From assembly GCA_963733395.1 (NCBI GenBank), contig CAVTCZ010000005.1, forward strand, positions 248,001 through 312,000: 64,000 nt of DNA, in the 5' to 3' direction. A program made the translations under genes and the position numbers. Below the pieces are notes generated by a model. The model saw only the letters and a program-made list of their open reading frames with translations. It was not told the DNA's origin and did no database searches. This stretch comes from JADKAV01 sp963733395 (GTDB taxonomy: Bacteria; Actinomycetota; Actinomycetes; S36-B12; UBA10799). Below, in pieces: positions 60,910 to 64,000 of the stretch (position 1 is the first letter of the stretch; every line of letters starts with the position of its first letter).

Positions 60910-62493
60910 CCGCTTCGGCAGGTACCGGTAGCCCGCCTGCCGCTGGTAGGGAAGCAGGCGCTTGTTCCCCTTGGCCTTCTGCACGATGCGCACGCGCAAG
61001 GCACGCTTGGAGTCCAGCAGCAGGGTGGGGACGCCCTTGCGTTTCACCACCCGGCAGCGGGACTGTTTGCGCAGCCCGGACTTGCTGCCGGCCTGCTTGC
61101 AGTACGCGACCGACCGCAGGCGCTTGCCCTGCGCGGTCTTGACCGGCCGCAGTGCCTGCCGTTCGCGCAACTTGCGGGGCAGAGCCCGCTTCACGGTCTG
61201 GGAGCGGCGGGCGATCTTGGTGACCTCCGTGTCTCCGGACTTCTCGACCGACGCGTTGTCCTTGGCGCCGGCGCGGCTACAGCCGGAGCTCATCGAGGGG
61301 TCGTTCCACAGGCGGTCCCAGTTCCCGGAGAATGCATTCGCCACAGTGGCGTCGGTGAACTGCATGAACGTCTCGTCGTTGCGCTCGAGCGCGTTGTCCG
61401 TCAGGTTGTGGCTGCCCACCCAGGTGATCCGCTGGTCCGCGCCGCCGCCGTACGAGCCGTCGACCAGGACGTACTTGGCGTGGATCGTGACCCGGTCCTT
61501 CGTGGGTGCTGGGGCGATCCGCACGGCGACCTTGCCCGGGTCGAGCTTGTCGCAGAAGTCCCGGGTCATGGTGTCCTGCCTGGCCAGCACCTGGACGTTG
61601 CACCCGGCGTTGGCCATGTCCCGCAGGGTGTTGCGCACCCGCTTGCGGGAGAAGAACGGGGCCATGACCCGCACCGTGGTCGGTTGCGCGGCGCAGTTGG
61701 TGGTGCGCAGCGATGCCGACAGCGTGTCCGTCTTGTCGGTGCGGGGGAAGAAGTGGGCGGTCACCGGTCCTGAGGTCGCAGGGGGTCGATAGCCGTCGTA
61801 GTTGTCCTTGCTCACCCGGCGCTCGCCGGCCAGATCGTCGAAGTAGCCGGTGTACTGCCGGTAGGTGGTCTCGTCGCCGCGGATGACCACGGCTGCGTTG
61901 AAGGCGCTGTCGCCACTGCCGTCCGCCCGCAGATTGCCGGTGCCCTGGAAGGTCACGAACTGCGCGTCGCTGGTGCGCGAGAACGCGGCGAACTTGTTGT
62001 GGTTGATGCTGTCCGGCTCGTCGGTGATGCAGGAGCGGTTGCACTGCCGGGCGAAGGAGTCGCCCGAGGTGCCCAGGGTTTCGGCCAGGCGGGCGTAGGA
62101 GGCGTCGATGGCGGCGTTCTTCTTGGCCTTCTGGCCGTCGCCACTGTCGAGGACCACCTTCACGGAGACACCCCGGCTGAACGCCCGCAGCAGGGCGTCG
62201 ATCACAGGGTGGTTCGGCTGGATCACGAAGTAGGACAACACGATGGACTCGCCAGCTCCGGTGTCATCGATCAAAGCGGAGAGGGCGTCGCTGATCGCCA
62301 GGTCCTGGGTACCCGGCACGGGGTAGTTGAAGAGGACTTCCACGCCGGTGCGCAGCGACGGTGATGGCGGCGCCGCGGCAGGTGGCTGTGGATCGACCGG
62401 GGGGTCGACCGGCGGCGGCCCGCCCGCTGCGGCCGGAGTGACGGCCAACAGTGCACACAGCGCCGCCGCCGCTACCTGCATGAACCGCCTCAT
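60889..62493 (-). CDS. Secreted phospholipase D-like protein, copy 1
   Basis: 534 residues with a signal peptide (RRFMQVAAAALCALLAVTPA) and a Pro-rich spacer. Two HKD-type motifs are present: INHNKFAAFSRTSDAQF, in which the expected Asp is Ser, and TIHAKYVLVDG, complete, followed by WVGSHNLTDNA. STYRQYTGYFDDL and GTGNLRADGSG are further conserved PLD blocks. The C-terminal 150 residues are very basic (KRALPRKLRERQALRP) and may bind wall or DNA. It is tandem with a second copy at 62512. Substrate unknown: phospholipid or nucleic acid. Confidence 0.88.
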   Translation of the reverse strand: MRRFMQVAAAALCALLAVTPAAAGGPPPVDPPVDPQPPAAAPPSPSLRTGVEVLFNYPVPGTQDLAISDALSALIDDTGAGESIVLSYFVIQPNHPVIDALLRAFSRGVSVKVVLDSGDGQKAKKNAAIDASYARLAETLGTSGDSFARQCNRSCITDEPDSINHNKFAAFSRTSDAQFVTFQGTGNLRADGSGDSAFNAAVVIRGDETTYRQYTGYFDDLAGERRVSKDNYDGYRPPATSGPVTAHFFPRTDKTDTLSASLRTTNCAAQPTTVRVMAPFFSRKRVRNTLRDMANAGCNVQVLARQDTMTRDFCDKLDPGKVAVRIAPAPTKDRVTIHAKYVLVDGSYGGGADQRITWVGSHNLTDNALERNDETFMQFTDATVANAFSGNWDRLWNDPSMSSGCSRAGAKDNASVEKSGDTEVTKIARRSQTVKRALPRKLRERQALRPVKTAQGKRLRSVAYCKQAGSKSGLRKQSRCRVVKRKGVPTLLLDSKRALRVRIVQKAKGNKRLLPYQRQAGYRYLPKRSTAIRL

Positions 62494-62511
62494 CGGGTCA
62501 GTCTCCCACGC

Positions 62512-64000
62512 TCACTTCGAGGCCTTGCGGTACGTGTAGTCCTTCTGGCGGCTGAAGGGCTCGAGGGTCGCCGAACCGTCCGCGGTCTGGATGACCCGGA
62601 CCTTGAGCTTCTGTTTCTTCTTCTTCGGGGCGAGCACGACTGTCGGATTCGACTTCGGTTTCTTGACCGTGCAGATCTTGCGCTTCTTCAGGGTCTGGCC
62701 TTTGCCCTTCACCTTGCACGTGACGACGGTTCGCAGGCGCTGGCCCTCGACGGTGCGGGTGGACTTCAACTCGGTGCGCTTGGTGAGCTTCTTGGGCAAC
62801 TTGCGTTTGACGGTCTGCTTCTCCTTGATCAGCGGGGTGACCTCGGTGTTGGCCTCCTCCTCGATCTGCTCCTCGCTGGCGGCCCCGGCGCGGCCGCAAC
62901 CGGCCGTGAGCGTGGGGTCGTTCCAGATCATGTCGAAGTTGCCGACGAAGGCGGCGTGCAGGGCTGCGTCGTCAGTCAGCAGGAAGGTCTCGTCGTTGCG
63001 GACCAGCGCATTCCGAGTCAAGTTGTGACTGCCCACCCACGCCACCTTGGCGTCGGGATGGCCGTCGAAACCCCCGCCGATGGTGAGGTACTTGCCGTGG
63101 ATGCCGACCTTCGACGCCGACGGCTTGTCGGCGATCCGCACCTCGACCGGAGGCAGCAGGGAATCGCAGAACTCGCGGGTGATCGTGTCGGTGCGGGCGA
63201 TCACCCGCACGCCGCAGCCGGCCTGGGCCATCTCGTTGAGCCGGTTGCGCACCTTGGGGCGGGTGAAGTACGAAGCCATGACGTTCACCGCGGTCGGCGC
63301 CAGCGCGCAATCCACCTTCATCAGGGCCTGCGACACGGAGTCGCCGTCGTCGGTCCGCGGGAAGTAGTAGGGCGTGGACATCCCGAATGCCGTCGGTGGC
63401 CGGAAGGCGTTGTAGTCGTTGCCAGGGACGTTCAGCCGGGCGGCGAGGTTCTCGAAGTAGCCGAGGTAACTGCCGTAGAGCAGCGGGTTGCCGCTGGCGA
63501 CGACTGCGGCGTTCCAGGCCGCGTCCCCGGAACCGTCGCTGCGGACGTTTCCGGTCGATTGGAACACGACGTTCGTGAGGTCCCCCGCCTGTGACATCGC
63601 AACGAACTTGTTGTGGTCGATGCTGTCCGGCGCTTTCGAGATGCAGGCGAGCACGCACTGCATGGCGAAGGAGGGCGCACCCGGATCCTTCCCGAGGGCC
63701 AGCGCCAGGCGCTCGAACGTCTCGTCCATGGCCTGGTTCGTGGCGGCCGACTGGCCGTCGCCACTGTCGAGCACGACCCGCACGTCCGCGCCCCGGCCAC
63801 GGGCGTTGATCAGCGCATCGACGACCGGGTAGTTGGGCTGGATGACGAAGAAGGAGGCCACCACCTGCGCGCCGGGCGGCACGCTGTCGAGCAGTCGCGT
63901 CAGGTCGTTGTTGATCGCCGGATCGGGCAGGCCGACCTGCGGGTAGTTGAAGACCGGATACAGCTGCGGATCCGGCGCCGACGGGCTGGCGCTCGGGCTG
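62512..64000 (-). CDS. Secreted phospholipase D-like protein, copy 2 (5' end outside window)
   Basis: About 496 codons are seen; the N-terminus lies beyond the right edge. Homologous to copy 1 along its length, with QLYPVFNYPQVGLPDPAINN near the visible start. First motif: IDHNKFVAMSQAGDLTNV (Ser for the Asp). Second motif: IHGKYLTIGGGFDGH, in which the Asp is also lost (Gly), followed by WVGSHNLTRNA. His and Lys of both motifs remain, so activity is possible. The C-terminus is Lys-rich (TVKRKLPKKLTKRTEL). The gap to copy 1 is 18 bp, so they form an operon. Confidence 0.88.
   Translation of the reverse strand, partial: SPSASPSAPDPQLYPVFNYPQVGLPDPAINNDLTRLLDSVPPGAQVVASFFVIQPNYPVVDALINARGRGADVRVVLDSGDGQSAATNQAMDETFERLALALGKDPGAPSFAMQCVLACISKAPDSIDHNKFVAMSQAGDLTNVVFQSTGNVRSDGSGDAAWNAAVVASGNPLLYGSYLGYFENLAARLNVPGNDYNAFRPPTAFGMSTPYYFPRTDDGDSVSQALMKVDCALAPTAVNVMASYFTRPKVRNRLNEMAQAGCGVRVIARTDTITREFCDSLLPPVEVRIADKPSASKVGIHGKYLTIGGGFDGHPDAKVAWVGSHNLTRNALVRNDETFLLTDDAALHAAFVGNFDMIWNDPTLTAGCGRAGAASEEQIEEEANTEVTPLIKEKQTVKRKLPKKLTKRTELKSTRTVEGQRLRTVVTCKVKGKGQTLKKRKICTVKKPKSNPTVVLAPKKKKQKLKVRVIQTADGSATLEPFSRQKDYTYRKASK

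Overview
High-GC, gene-dense actinobacterial chromosome. Lineage markers include a WhiB regulator, the mec-cysO-cysM cysteine module, DUF3039, DUF2017 and DUF3618 proteins, a DUF222-HNH endonuclease with a LexA-type box, a Nur-type box, and many GTG starts with 4-bp start/stop overlaps. I cannot name the genus. The class is best read as an actinomycete, possibly an uncultured lineage.

Layout. 1-1893: the end of an agmatine-deiminase-type locus (amine permease, putrescine carbamoyltransferase). 2094-6944: a six-PAS diguanylate cyclase, a secreted DUF3089 hydrolase and an acetyltransferase. 7105-8678: two secreted NlpC/P60-like paralogues, then a SulP transporter. 10379-13869: a leftward envelope glycosylation operon (GT39, GT2-GtrA, membrane protein). 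14074-19592: M23 peptidase, secreted nuclease/phosphatase, MFS transporter, a third NlpC/P60-like paralogue, a CoiA-like nuclease and a secreted peptidase-like protein. 19926-25808: PEP carboxykinase, a sulfatase with an MFS partner, and a secreted protein. 26111-30435: arginine deiminase divergon (arcB-arcA and an ArcD/YfcC carrier). 30510-35936: WhiB, DUF3039, IclR, PBP4-type carboxypeptidase and a GH18 protein. 36203-47234: a divergent class-V aminotransferase, then a long rightward run clpS-DUF2017-mec-cysO-cysM-murI-MBL-rph-rdgB (the mycobacterial Rv1331-Rv1341 order), M13 peptidase, YihY and a SnoaL-like protein. 48102-51282: about 3.2 kb bounded by a 25-bp copy of the tRNA-Leu 3' end, probably a relic integrative element carrying an acyltransferase. 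51370-56412: peroxiredoxin, HNH endonuclease, a nickel/cobalt ECF transporter, DUF3618 and GroES-like proteins. 56458-60909: tRNA-Lys, a fourth NlpC/P60-like paralogue and, divergent from it, a compact type IV secretion-like operon. 60889-64000: two tandem secreted phospholipase D-like proteins.

Cross-cutting themes. (1) Cell-wall hydrolysis: four NlpC/P60-like paralogues share a C-terminal YLGWxxPY(Y/F) signature. The three closest copies each have a TGTGA-N6-TCAC-type (Crp/GlxR-like) palindrome just upstream. (2) Two deiminase pathways, agmatine and arginine, occur about 26 kb apart. (3) At least a dozen otherwise intact genes, including murI and rph, carry single frameshifts, nearly all equivalent to +1 base. 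This pattern points to indel errors in the assembly rather than gene decay, so coordinates of those genes are given across the shift. (4) Unusual non-coding structures: a 19-nt-period inverted array (35955-36072), a 73-bp tandem repeat (7768-7930) and a perfect 22-bp hairpin (42104-42151).
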